Below are positions 17,548-25,012 of a stretch of DNA of 26,550 bases, piece by piece. How positions within the stretch are numbered: the first letter of the stretch is position 1; each line of letters opens with the position of its first letter. The notes under the pieces were generated by a model, which worked only from the letters and a program-made list of their open reading frames with translations, had not been told where the DNA came from and made no database searches. A program made the position numbers and the translations under genes. The stretch covers positions 1-26,550 of the forward strand of contig VBFW01000031.1 in NCBI GenBank assembly GCA_005880525.1, given 5' to 3'. Origin of the DNA: Chloroflexota bacterium (GTDB taxonomy: Bacteria; Chloroflexota; Dormibacteria; Dormibacterales; Dormibacteraceae).

Positions 17548-19082
17548 GCACGACCACCGCCACTGACATCGCCGTTGCGATGCGCGGCATCACCAAGGCT
17601 TTTCCCGGGGTGGTCGCCAACGACCACGTCGACCTCGAGGTGCGCGCGGGCGAGATCCACGCGCTGGTGGGCGAGAACGGGGCCGGCAAATCAACGCTGA
17701 TGAACATCCTCTATGGACTGATCCATCCTGACTCGGGCGAGATCCTGATCAACGGCGCGCCCGTGAAGATCGGCGGGCCGAGGGACGCGATCGCCACCGG
17801 CATCGGCATGGTGCACCAGCACTTCATGCTCATCCCGGTTTTCACGGTCGGCGAGAACATCATGCTGGGCCGCGAGCCAGTGGTGGCGGGCGGCATCTAC
17901 GACACCGCGAAGGCGCGACGCGACATCCAGGAGATGACGCGCAAGTACGGCCTGGCGCTCGACCCCGATGCGCGGACAGGCGACCTGCCCGTCGGCCTGC
18001 AGCAGCGCGTCGAGATCGTGAAGGTGCTGTATCGAGGCGCCGGCATCCTCATCCTGGACGAGCCCACGGGCGTGCTCACGCCGCAGGAGACCAACGAGCT
18101 CTTTGTCGTGCTGCGCGACCTGGTCAAGGCCGGCAAGACGATCATCTTCATCAGCCACAAGCTGCGCGAGGTGCTCGAGATTTCCGACCGCATCACGGTG
18201 ATGAGGCGCGGCAAGGTGGTGGGGCACCTGATAACCAAGGACACGAACCAGGCGGAGATCGCGACGGCGATGGTCGGCCGCGCTGTGCTGCTGCGCGTCG
18301 AAAAGAAGCCGGCCAAGCCTGGGGCGGTGTCGTTTCGCGTCGAGAACCTGACCGCGCTCTCCGACCGCGGCGTGCAGGCGCTCAAGGGCGTGTCGTTCGA
18401 GCTGCGCCAGGGCGAGATCCTCGGCATCGCCGGCGTCGAGGGGAACGGACAGAGCGAGCTGGTCGAGGTTCTCGCCGGCACGCGCAAGGTATCGGGCGGA
18501 AAGGTATGGCTCGGCGACAAGGACGTCACGACTTACAACGCCCGCGACGAGCGCGAGGCGGGCATCGCCCACATCCCCGAAGACAGGCGCGGCGCCGGCC
18601 TGGTTCTGAACTATTCGATCGCTGAGAACCTCATCCTCGGCCGCCAGCGCGCCAACTCGTTCGCATGGCACCACATCCTGCTGCTCCTCGACGCGATCCG
18701 CAAATGGGCGCAACGGCTGGTCAAGGAGTTCGACATTCGCACGCCGAGCATCGACGTGCCCGCGCGTGCGCTGTCCGGCGGCAACCAGCAGAAGATCATC
18801 GTGGCGCGCGAGATGGCGAGCCAGCCGCGAGTGCTGCTCGCGTCGCAGCCGACGCGCGGCGTCGACATCGGCGCGATCGAGTTCATCCACCGCCGGATCG
18901 TGGCCGAGCGCGACGGCGGAGCCGCGGTTCTGCTCGTGTCGGCCGAGCTGGATGAGGTGCGCTCGCTGTCGGACCGCATCGCGGTCATGTACGAGGGCCG
19001 CATCGTCAGCATCGAGCCCGCAGACGCATCGGAAGACCGGTTGGGCCTGCTGATGCTGGGCGGCACGGCTCAAAAAACGTAG
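17544..19082 (+). CDS. Nucleoside ABC transporter ATP-binding protein, two NBDs
   Basis: From the ATG at 17544 the product is 512 residues, typical of sugar/nucleoside ATPases with two fused nucleotide-binding domains. NBD1 has Walker A GENGAGKST, the Q-loop in GMVHQHFMLIP, the signature-like LPVGLQQRVEIVK and Walker B ILILDEPTGVLTP. NBD2 has a degenerate Walker A (GVEGNGQSE), the IPEDRRGAGLVL motif, the signature LSGGNQQKIIVARE and SQPTRGVDIGA. Normal members have QPTRGLD here and E/D after Walker B in NBD1, so the degenerate NBD2 is expected. The frame is open far upstream, but the ATG overlapping the permease stop is the natural start. It energises uptake through the two permeases. Confidence 0.95.
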   Translation: MSTTTATDIAVAMRGITKAFPGVVANDHVDLEVRAGEIHALVGENGAGKSTLMNILYGLIHPDSGEILINGAPVKIGGPRDAIATGIGMVHQHFMLIPVFTVGENIMLGREPVVAGGIYDTAKARRDIQEMTRKYGLALDPDARTGDLPVGLQQRVEIVKVLYRGAGILILDEPTGVLTPQETNELFVVLRDLVKAGKTIIFISHKLREVLEISDRITVMRRGKVVGHLITKDTNQAEIATAMVGRAVLLRVEKKPAKPGAVSFRVENLTALSDRGVQALKGVSFELRQGEILGIAGVEGNGQSELVEVLAGTRKVSGGKVWLGDKDVTTYNARDEREAGIAHIPEDRRGAGLVLNYSIAENLILGRQRANSFAWHHILLLLDAIRKWAQRLVKEFDIRTPSIDVPARALSGGNQQKIIVAREMASQPRVLLASQPTRGVDIGAIEFIHRRIVAERDGGAAVLLVSAELDEVRSLSDRIAVMYEGRIVSIEPADASEDRLGLLMLGGTAQKT

Positions 19083-19116
19083 CCCCTCCCCGCCACGCGG
19101 GGAGGGTAGGGAGGGG
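19083..19116 (+). repeat. Dispersed C/G-rich hairpin element, copy B
   Basis: CCCTCCCCGC (19084-19093) and GCGGGGAGGG (19097-19106) form a perfect 10-bp stem with a CAC loop, followed by the G-rich tail TAGGGAGGGG. It begins right after the ATPase stop and ends about 10 nt before the phosphorylase TTG. It could act as an mRNA-stabilising or partial termination hairpin. It belongs to the same family as the copies at 12618, 20281 and 21546. Confidence 0.75.
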
Positions 19117-19126
19117 ACGTCGGGAC

Positions 19127-20251
19127 TTGAATGCCCTGGAGGTAATCAGCCGCAAGCGCGACGGCCGTGAGCATTCATCCGAGGAGATCGACTGGCTGCT
19201 CGGCGCGTACCTCCTGGGTGACGTCCCCGACTACCAGATGGCCGCGTGGCTGATGGCCGTGTGCATCCGGGGCATGACTCGAATCGAGACGCTCGCGCTC
19301 ACCCAGGCGATGGTGCGCAGCGGCGAGGTGCTCGACTTGCGCGCGATCGAAGGCATCAAGGTCGACAAGCACTCGACCGGCGGAGTCGGCGACAAGGTAA
19401 CGCTGATCGCCGCCCCTCTGGCGGCCGCGTGTGGCGTGAAGGTGCCGAAGCTGAGCGGCCGCGCGCTGGCGCACACCGGCGGCACGCTGGACAAGCTCGA
19501 GTCGGTTCCAGGCCTCACCGTCGACCTCGAGCCCGCTCGATTCATCAAGCAGGTGAGCGAAATCGGGATCGCGGTTGCGGCGCAGTCGCCGCACATGGTC
19601 CCCGCGGACAAGGCTCTTTACGCCCTGCGCGATGTGACCGCGACCGTGCCTTCGATTCCCCTGATCGCATCGAGCGTGATGTCGAAGAAGATCGCGGCCG
19701 GCGCTGACGCGATTGTGCTCGACGTGAAATTCGGGCGCGGCGCATTCATGCCCGACGTGCCATCGGCCGAGGCTCTGTCGAAGGAGATGGTGCAGCTCGG
19801 CGAAGGCGCGGGCCGCCACACGGTCGCGCTCGTGACCGCGATGGACAACCCGCTCGGCCGGCGCGAGACGTTCGTGCGCATGCTGCAGGCTCAGGGCGGC
19901 AACCTCGACGCGGGACTGCCCGTGGCGCCGGTCCAGATCGCCCTGGCTGCGACGGGCGACGGCTACGTCGAATCGATCGATGCGCTCGCGGTCGGGCTAG
20001 CGTCCCTCGATCTCGGCGCGGGCCGGCACAAGAAGGAGGACAGGGTCGATCCCGCGGCGGGCCTGGTGATCCAGGCGCCAGTTGGTGCGCGCGTCGCCGC
20101 CGGCGACCCGCTGGTCATCGTCCATGCCCGCTCGGCCGACCTGGTCGAAACGGTGAAGCCCCGTTTGCTCCAGGCGTGGAAGCTTGTGGCGCACGAGGTG
20201 CAGCGGCCACCCCACGTGCTGGCCAGGGTCGACAAACATGGCACCACCTAA
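19127..20251 (+). CDS. deoA: Thymidine/pyrimidine-nucleoside phosphorylase, internally shortened
   Basis: Pyrimidine-nucleoside phosphorylase splits thymidine, deoxyuridine or uridine with phosphate to give the base and (deoxy)ribose-1-phosphate. This protein has 374 residues; the family is usually 430-440. Conserved N-terminal motifs are intact: KVDKHSTGGVGDKV (phosphate site, residues 78-91), the signature SGRALAHTGGTLDKLES (110-126) and SSVMSKKIAAGADAIVLDVK. After PLGR (about 244) the expected GNALEV helix and about 60 residues are absent; the sequence resumes at RETFVRMLQAQGG. The C-terminal domain (LGAGRHKKEDRVDPAAG) is present. The gap keeps frame. TTG is the only near start. Whether it is active is doubtful. 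It lies 44 nt after the importer operon. Confidence 0.9.
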   Translation: MNALEVISRKRDGREHSSEEIDWLLGAYLLGDVPDYQMAAWLMAVCIRGMTRIETLALTQAMVRSGEVLDLRAIEGIKVDKHSTGGVGDKVTLIAAPLAAACGVKVPKLSGRALAHTGGTLDKLESVPGLTVDLEPARFIKQVSEIGIAVAAQSPHMVPADKALYALRDVTATVPSIPLIASSVMSKKIAAGADAIVLDVKFGRGAFMPDVPSAEALSKEMVQLGEGAGRHTVALVTAMDNPLGRRETFVRMLQAQGGNLDAGLPVAPVQIALAATGDGYVESIDALAVGLASLDLGAGRHKKEDRVDPAAGLVIQAPVGARVAAGDPLVIVHARSADLVETVKPRLLQAWKLVAHEVQRPPHVLARVDKHGTT

Positions 20252-20280
20252 ACTGTCGGACCGATGGCTGTGACCGCCCT

Positions 20281-20311
20281 CTCCCCTGACCCCTCCCCGA
20301 TACGGGGAGGG
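20281..20311 (-). repeat. Dispersed C/G-rich hairpin element, copy C (reverse orientation)
   Basis: CCCTCCCCG (20291-20299) and CGGGGAGGG (20303-20311) make a perfect 9-bp stem with an ATA loop. The C-rich tail (CTCCCCTGAC) lies on the left, so this copy is inverted relative to those at 19083 and 21546. It lies between the two phosphorylase genes. Confidence 0.75.
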
Positions 20312-20325
20312 CCAGAGCGATCCTA

Positions 20326-21090
20326 GTGGCCGAGAAGAAGTACCACGTCGGCGTTGCCAAGGGCGATGTGGGCGACTACGTGCTCGTGCCGGGCGACCCC
20401 GGTCGGGTCCCCGCCATCGCCAAATACCTGGACGGTGCCAAAGAGGTCGCGTTCAGCCGCGAGTACCGAACATTCACCGGCAGCCTCGACGGCGTGCCGG
20501 TGTCGGCGATCTCGTCCGGCATGGGCGGACCGTCGGTAGCCATCGGCGTCGAAGAGCTTGCCGAGCTCGGGGTGCATACGTTCCTGCGCGTCGGCACGTG
20601 CGGCGCGGCGCAGCCGGAGATCAAGATGGGCGACCTCGTCATCGCCATCGGCTCGGTCCGCAGCGAAGGCACACCCAATGGATACGTGCCGCCCGAGTAC
20701 CCCGCGATCGCATCGCTGGATGTGGTCAACGCGCTGGTCGAGGCGGCGAGCGCAGCCAAGGTTCCGTACCACGTCGGCGTGATCCGATCTGTCGATGCGT
20801 TGTACTCGGATCTCGTGCCCGAGCGCATGCCTCGCCCGCGGCACCTGCGCGAGGAGCTCGACATGTGGTCGCGCGCAGGCATCCTCAGCAATGACATGGA
20901 GTCGTCGACGCTGTTCATCGTTGCGCGGCTGCGCAAGCTGCGCGCCGGCACCATCAACCTGTGCGTCGACGAGCTCGGCGCGGGTGAGATCCATCACCTC
21001 GATCCTTCGTACATGGACCGGATGCTGAAGGTCGCCGTGGACGCGCTGCGCCGATTGATCGCGAGAGACAAAGATGCCGCTGACCGTTAG
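20326..21090 (+). CDS. udp: Uridine phosphorylase
   Basis: The product is 254 residues, matching the E. coli enzyme in length. It belongs to the PNP/UDP phosphorylase superfamily, which forms hexamers that cleave uridine to uracil and ribose-1-phosphate. Motifs are VLVPGDPGRVPAIAKYLD (phosphate loop with GDP-x-R), REYRTFTG, SSGMGGPSVAIGVEELAELG, FLRVGTCGA (nucleoside-1 signature) and NDMESSTLF (the ribose-contacting Met-Glu pair). The short N-terminus begins at GTG 20326. It is followed by upp, which starts 17 nt inside it. That gives a phosphorylase-then-phosphoribosyltransferase pair in which uracil produced here would be turned to UMP. Confidence 0.93.
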   Translation: MAEKKYHVGVAKGDVGDYVLVPGDPGRVPAIAKYLDGAKEVAFSREYRTFTGSLDGVPVSAISSGMGGPSVAIGVEELAELGVHTFLRVGTCGAAQPEIKMGDLVIAIGSVRSEGTPNGYVPPEYPAIASLDVVNALVEAASAAKVPYHVGVIRSVDALYSDLVPERMPRPRHLREELDMWSRAGILSNDMESSTLFIVARLRKLRAGTINLCVDELGAGEIHHLDPSYMDRMLKVAVDALRRLIARDKDAADR

Positions 21091-21538
21091 CCGTCACCCG
21101 CTGGTGGCCGACAGTCTTGCGGGGCTGCGCGACAAGCGCACCGACCCCGAAGAGGGGCTGCTGGCGCCGGTGCTGGAGCTGCTGCCGCGTGTCTCGGTCG
21201 GCTACATCGGGCTCGAGCGCGACGAAGAGACCGCGGTCGCGCGGATCTACTACAACAAGCTGCCCAAGCTCGAGGGCAAGGTGCCGCTGCTGCTCGACCC
21301 CATGCTCGCCACGGGTGGCTCGGCCGCGCAGGCGCTGGACCTCATCAAGGAGGCCGGCGGCGTCGAGCCGCGGTTCATCTGCGTGGTGGCGGCGCCGGAG
21401 GGCGTGAAGGTGGTCGAGGAACGCCACCCGGAGGTGCACATCTACGCCGCGGCGCTCGACGAGGGGCTGAACAGCAAGGCGTACATCGTTCCGGGCCTTG
21501 GCGACTTCGGCGATCGGCTATTCGGAACCGGTGGCTAG
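21074..21538 (+). CDS. upp: Uracil phosphoribosyltransferase, lacking 54 internal residues
   Basis: Upp condenses uracil with PRPP to UMP. This product is 154 residues, while E. coli Upp is 208. The first 27 residues align without gaps to the E. coli protein (start SRHPLVADSLAGLRDKRTDP). The protein then jumps from residue 27 to the position after the RAGL motif (GLLAPVLELLPRVSVGYIGL). From there it is full-length: the PRPP loop LLLDPMLATGGSA and the uracil-binding ending YIVPGLGDFGDRLFG are intact. The lost 54 residues contain the VPILRAGL segment, a conserved PRPP-contacting region. The frame is kept. It may be inactive or a misassembly; I call it a gene rather than a pseudogene because it is open end to end. 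It overlaps udp by 17 nt. Confidence 0.85.
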   Translation: MPLTVSRHPLVADSLAGLRDKRTDPEEGLLAPVLELLPRVSVGYIGLERDEETAVARIYYNKLPKLEGKVPLLLDPMLATGGSAAQALDLIKEAGGVEPRFICVVAAPEGVKVVEERHPEVHIYAAALDEGLNSKAYIVPGLGDFGDRLFGTGG

Positions 21539-21545
21539 CGCAAGT

Positions 21546-21580
21546 CCCTCCCCACCGTGGGGGGAGGTTAGGTGGGGGTG
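21546..21580 (+). repeat. Dispersed C/G-rich hairpin element, copy D, between convergent genes
   Basis: CCTCCCCAC (21547-21555) pairs with GTGGGGGGAGG (21557-21567, two extra G) and is followed by TTAGGTGGGGGTG. It fills the 29-nt gap between the upp stop and the add stop, so it can serve as a bidirectional terminator-like hairpin. The G-rich tail runs into the end of add. Confidence 0.7.
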
Positions 21581-22500
21581 TCGAACCTCGCCGCGTAGGC
21601 GGTCTCGTTGCACGCGCGAAGCTCGGCCTCGGTCATCCCCATCTCGGCAGCCAGCTCGAACTCATGGCTGAGCGTCGTGCCGGCGACCGTGCGTGAGTCG
21701 GTGCTGATCGTGCATCTCACGCCTGCTCGCACCAGGCGAGGCAGGGGATGCTCTGCCAGCGCCGGCACCGCTTTGCACTTCCAGTTGGCCGTGGGGCACA
21801 TGTCAAGGACGACTCCTTCCGACCGGATGCGCTCGACGATGCGCGGCTCCCGCGCGCCGATCACGCCGTGGGCGACGCGCTCGACGCCGAGAGCGAGTGC
21901 GTCTTCGACGTTTTTCGGGTCGCCCGCTTCGCCTGCGTGGCACGTAAGGCGCAAACCGGCGGCGCGGGCGGCCTCGAACGCCGGCCGCTGCGGCCCCGCC
22001 GGGTAGCGAATCTCGTCGCCGGCAAGATCGAAACCGACCACGCCCCGGCCAGCGTAGCGTCCGGCTTCTCGCGCCAGCCCGACGTTGTCCTCGACCGAGT
22101 GCTGGCGCATTGCGCAGACGATGGCCACCGCTCGAATGGGCCCTGACGTGAGCCCCGCCAGGACGCCCTCGATCACCTGGGCCACTGTCAGGCCGCGCCG
22201 CAGGTGCAGCCGGGGTGCCCAGCGCACCTCGAGGTAGTCGATGTTCTCGGCCGCAGAGTCGACGCAGACCTCGTACGCGATGCGCTCGAGCGCCGCTTGC
22301 GTCTGCATCACAGCGATCGCGTCGTCGAAATAGCCGATGTACTCGGTCTGGGACGGGCAGTCGTCAGGCGCCACCATTCGGGGCGGGCGGCCGAAGTCCC
22401 CCAGCTCGGCGGCGGTCGCCACGCGCACGGCACCGTCGAGATGGCAGTGCAGCTCCGCCTTGCGCCACGTCACAAAGTCCAACAAGAGGAAAATTGTCAT
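21568..22500 (-). CDS. add: Adenosine deaminase
   Basis: This amidohydrolase converts adenosine to inosine and feeds the hypoxanthine pathway. It has 310 residues from the ATG at 22500. Zn ligands are His18 and His20 in AELHCHLDG, the His of CHAGEAG and the Asp of ISTDSR. The catalytic Glu is in HAGEAG and the catalytic His in RVAHGVIG. The family normally reads TDDP at the last Asp; here the second Asp is replaced by Ser (TDSRTVAGTTLSHE), which alters the contact to the substrate purine. The N-terminus before TWRKAELH is hydrophobic and unlike the family; TTG 22485 or GTG 22473 are more natural starts. Its end converges with upp, and its start is 3 nt from a divergent ABC gene. Confidence 0.9.
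   Translation of the reverse strand: MTIFLLLDFVTWRKAELHCHLDGAVRVATAAELGDFGRPPRMVAPDDCPSQTEYIGYFDDAIAVMQTQAALERIAYEVCVDSAAENIDYLEVRWAPRLHLRRGLTVAQVIEGVLAGLTSGPIRAVAIVCAMRQHSVEDNVGLAREAGRYAGRGVVGFDLAGDEIRYPAGPQRPAFEAARAAGLRLTCHAGEAGDPKNVEDALALGVERVAHGVIGAREPRIVERIRSEGVVLDMCPTANWKCKAVPALAEHPLPRLVRAGVRCTISTDSRTVAGTTLSHEFELAAEMGMTEAELRACNETAYAARFDTPT
22493..22498 (-). promoter_or_regulatory. Leaderless-type -10 (GACAAT) for adenosine deaminase
   Basis: On the minus strand GACAAT ends 7 nt before TTG 22485, in frame with add. It overlaps ATG 22500, so if it is the real -10 the ATG is not used. The same few bases lie just before the divergent ABC GTG at 22504. Confidence 0.3.
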
Positions 22501-22503
22501 ACA

Positions 22504-23436
22504 GTGGGCGACTCCAATTCGTTGATCCTCGCGCGCCAACTCACCAAGAGGTTTGGCGATCTCACGGCGGTCGATGGCATCGACTTCGAGGTCGCCAAGG
22601 GCGAGGCGTTCGGATTTCTCGGGCCGAACGGCGCCGGCAAGACATCGACCATGCGCATGATCGGCGGGGTCTCGCCGGTAACTTCCGGGCTGCTCACCAT
22701 CTTCGGCCTCGACCCGGCCGCGCATGGACCTACCATCCGCGCGCGTCTTGGCGTGGTGCCTCAGGCCGACACCCTCGACCTCGAGCTCACTGTGCGTGAG
22801 AACCTGATGATCTACTCGCGCTACTTCGACCTGTCCTGGCGCGAGGGTGCGCGGCGCGCCGACGAGCTGCTCGAGTTCGTGCAGCTGAAGGAGCGATCCA
22901 GGGACAAGGTCGACGAGCTCAGCGGCGGCATGAAGCGGCGGCTCACCATCGCCCGCGCGCTGATCAACTCGCCGGAGCTGCTCCTGCTCGATGAGCCCAC
23001 CACCGGACTCGACCCGCAGGCGCGGCACCTGGTGTGGGACCGGCTCTACCGGCTGAAGCAGCGCGGCGTGACGCTGGTGCTGACCACTCACTACATGGAC
23101 GAGGCCGAGCAGCTGTGCGACCGCCTGGTAGTGATGGACAAGGCGCGGATCGCGGCGGAGGGGTCCCCGCGCGAGCTGATCGACAAATACTCGACGCGCG
23201 AGGTGCTCGAGCTGCGCTTTCCAATCGATCAACAGCCCGTGCTCGACGGCAAGCTCAACGACGTCGCCGAGAGGATCGAGGTGCTTCCCGACCGCGTTCT
23301 GCTGTACACCGGCGACGGCGACCAGGCGATTGCCGCCGTGCACAGGCAAGGCCTGCGGCCCGAGACCGCACTGGTGAGGCGCAGCACCCTCGAGGACGTG
23401 TTCCTGCGCCTCACCGGCAGGAGCCTCGTCGACTGA
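22504..23436 (+). CDS. ABC exporter ATP-binding protein, NodI/DrrA type
   Basis: From the GTG at 22504 the product is 310 residues. Walker A is GPNGAGKTS, the Q-loop is in GVVPQADTLD, the signature is LSGGMKRRLTIARA, Walker B is LLLLDEPTTGLDP and the H-loop is in LTTHYMDE. The motif GAGKTSTMRMIGGVSP and the 80-residue C-terminal domain are typical of NodI/DrrA ATPases, which export lipo-oligosaccharides, polyketides or drugs. The frame is open farther upstream inside add and that part is a shadow. AGAGGA lies 13 nt upstream, a long spacing. It overlaps the next gene as TGATG. Confidence 0.93.
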   Translation: MGDSNSLILARQLTKRFGDLTAVDGIDFEVAKGEAFGFLGPNGAGKTSTMRMIGGVSPVTSGLLTIFGLDPAAHGPTIRARLGVVPQADTLDLELTVRENLMIYSRYFDLSWREGARRADELLEFVQLKERSRDKVDELSGGMKRRLTIARALINSPELLLLDEPTTGLDPQARHLVWDRLYRLKQRGVTLVLTTHYMDEAEQLCDRLVVMDKARIAAEGSPRELIDKYSTREVLELRFPIDQQPVLDGKLNDVAERIEVLPDRVLLYTGDGDQAIAAVHRQGLRPETALVRRSTLEDVFLRLTGRSLVD

Positions 23437-24212
23437 TGTCACTCATGGCCGGCACGCTGCACGTCGTCGAGTACAACGCGCTGGTATTCCGGCGCATCTG
23501 GCGCGGGTCGATCGCCGTTTCGTTTTTCACGCCTCTGTTCTTCCTGGCTGCCATGGGCATCGGCCTCGGCAGCCTGGTGAACCGGAGCAGCGGCGGCGTC
23601 AACGGCGTGCCCTATCTCGAGTTCCTTGCGCCCGGCCTCATAGCGGCCGCCTGCATGCAGACGGCGGCCGTCGAGGCCACGTACCCGATCCTCGCCAAGA
23701 TCATGTGGGACAAGACCTACGAGGCGGCGCTCGCCACCCCGGTCACGATCCCCGACCTGATCCGCGGCGAGGTCGTGTGGATCACGATCCGGATGTTCAT
23801 CGTCGCGAGCATGTTCTGGATCGTGATGTACCTGTTCGGCGTCGGCCACTCGCTCGAGTCGCTGCTGGTGATCCCCGCAGGCATCCTCACCGGTCTCGCC
23901 TTCGCGACGACCATCATGGCTTTCACAGCCACGCGCCGAAATGACAGCGGGTTCGCGGCCATCAACCGGTTCGTGATCATTCCTCTCTACCTGCTCGGCG
24001 GCACGTTCTTCCCGATCGCCAAGCTGCCGCTGGCGCTGCAGGTGTTGGCGTGGGCGACGCCGCTCGCGCACGGCGTGGCCCTCACGCGAGGCCTTGTGCT
24101 TGGAAACATCGCGGCGCCTGAGGCGGCGCTGCATGCATTGGTGCCGGTCGCATACTTTGCCGGCGGCCTGCTCATCGCTCGTGCGCTGCTCATGAAGCGA
24201 CTCGCCAAATGA
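23436..24212 (+). CDS. ABC-2 type permease 1 (NodJ-like)
   Basis: This 258-residue membrane protein has six likely TM helices. NodJ-family signatures are FLAPGLIAAACMQTAAVEAT, KIMWDKTYEAALATPV, GEVVW and the final FFPIAKLPLALQVLAWATPL. The ATG at 23436 shares its A with the ATPase stop (TGATG). An ATG at 23445 is possible. The permease must pair with the following one, since the operon has a single ATPase gene and two non-identical permeases. The substrate is unknown. Confidence 0.92.
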   Translation: MSLMAGTLHVVEYNALVFRRIWRGSIAVSFFTPLFFLAAMGIGLGSLVNRSSGGVNGVPYLEFLAPGLIAAACMQTAAVEATYPILAKIMWDKTYEAALATPVTIPDLIRGEVVWITIRMFIVASMFWIVMYLFGVGHSLESLLVIPAGILTGLAFATTIMAFTATRRNDSGFAAINRFVIIPLYLLGGTFFPIAKLPLALQVLAWATPLAHGVALTRGLVLGNIAAPEAALHALVPVAYFAGGLLIARALLMKRLAK

Positions 24213-25012
24213 GCGTTCTCACCCGCCGCACGGCACCTTTGCGGGTGCCCACGCGCTCGATGCACATGGTCGAGCGCAACGTGATGGCCTACCGCCACAA
24301 CTGGATCGTCATCCTGTCCGGGTTCTTCGAGCCGGTCCTGTACCTGCTCGGCATCGGATTCGGTCTCGGCTCGCTCGTGCCTGCCGTTTCCACGGGCGGC
24401 GGGCACACGGTGAGCTACGCAATGTTCGTCGCCCCGGCGCTGATGGCCACCTCGGCGATGAACGGCGCTGTGTACGAGTCGACCTCCAACTTCTTCTACA
24501 AGCTCCGCTACGCGAAGACCTTCGAGGCGGTGATCCAGACCCCTGTCGGCGTCGAGGACGCGGCGCTGGGCGAGGTGATCTGGGCGGTCATGCGCGGCTG
24601 CCTCTACTCGATCGGGTTCGTGGTGATCATGGAGGCCCTCGGATTGATCGCCTCACCCTGGGGTGGCGTGCTGTCAGTGCTGGCCGCGCTGTTGATCGGC
24701 TTCGCTTTCGCAGCGCTGGGCACAGTCATCACAACCTTCATGCGCCAGTGGCAGGACCACGAGATCGTCCAGCTGGCCCTGCAGCCGATGTTCCTTTTCT
24801 CGGCCACGTTCTTTCCGATCACGCTGTATCCGCCGATCCTGCAGGCGTTTGTAGCGGTGACTCCGCTCTACCGCAGCATCCACCTGATCCGCGGGCTGAC
24901 CACCGGTCAGATCGACGGCGGCCTCCTCATCGACGTGCTCTATCTCGTGCTGCTTGGCCTGGTCGGTGTGGCGGTGGCTTCGGTACGGCTGCGGCGACGT
25001 CTGCTTAAGTGA
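24209..25012 (+). CDS. ABC-2 type permease 2 (NodJ-like)
   Basis: This 267-residue protein is paralogous to permease 1: MFVAPALMATSAMNGAVYES, KLRYAKTFEAVIQTPV, LGEVIWAV, FFPITLYPPILQAFVAVTPL. It has six TM segments and an N-terminal amphipathic stretch with MVERNVMAYRHNWIVIL. The ATG overlaps the previous stop (ATGA). Its end overlaps the end of the convergent hpt gene by 8 nt. Confidence 0.92.
   Translation: MSVLTRRTAPLRVPTRSMHMVERNVMAYRHNWIVILSGFFEPVLYLLGIGFGLGSLVPAVSTGGGHTVSYAMFVAPALMATSAMNGAVYESTSNFFYKLRYAKTFEAVIQTPVGVEDAALGEVIWAVMRGCLYSIGFVVIMEALGLIASPWGGVLSVLAALLIGFAFAALGTVITTFMRQWQDHEIVQLALQPMFLFSATFFPITLYPPILQAFVAVTPLYRSIHLIRGLTTGQIDGGLLIDVLYLVLLGLVGVAVASVRLRRRLLK

Noticed and set aside
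22501..23442. Extension of the add frame across the divergent ABC gene
   Set aside because: The region is a shadow of the NodI-type gene; adenosine deaminase homology begins only at about 22473.
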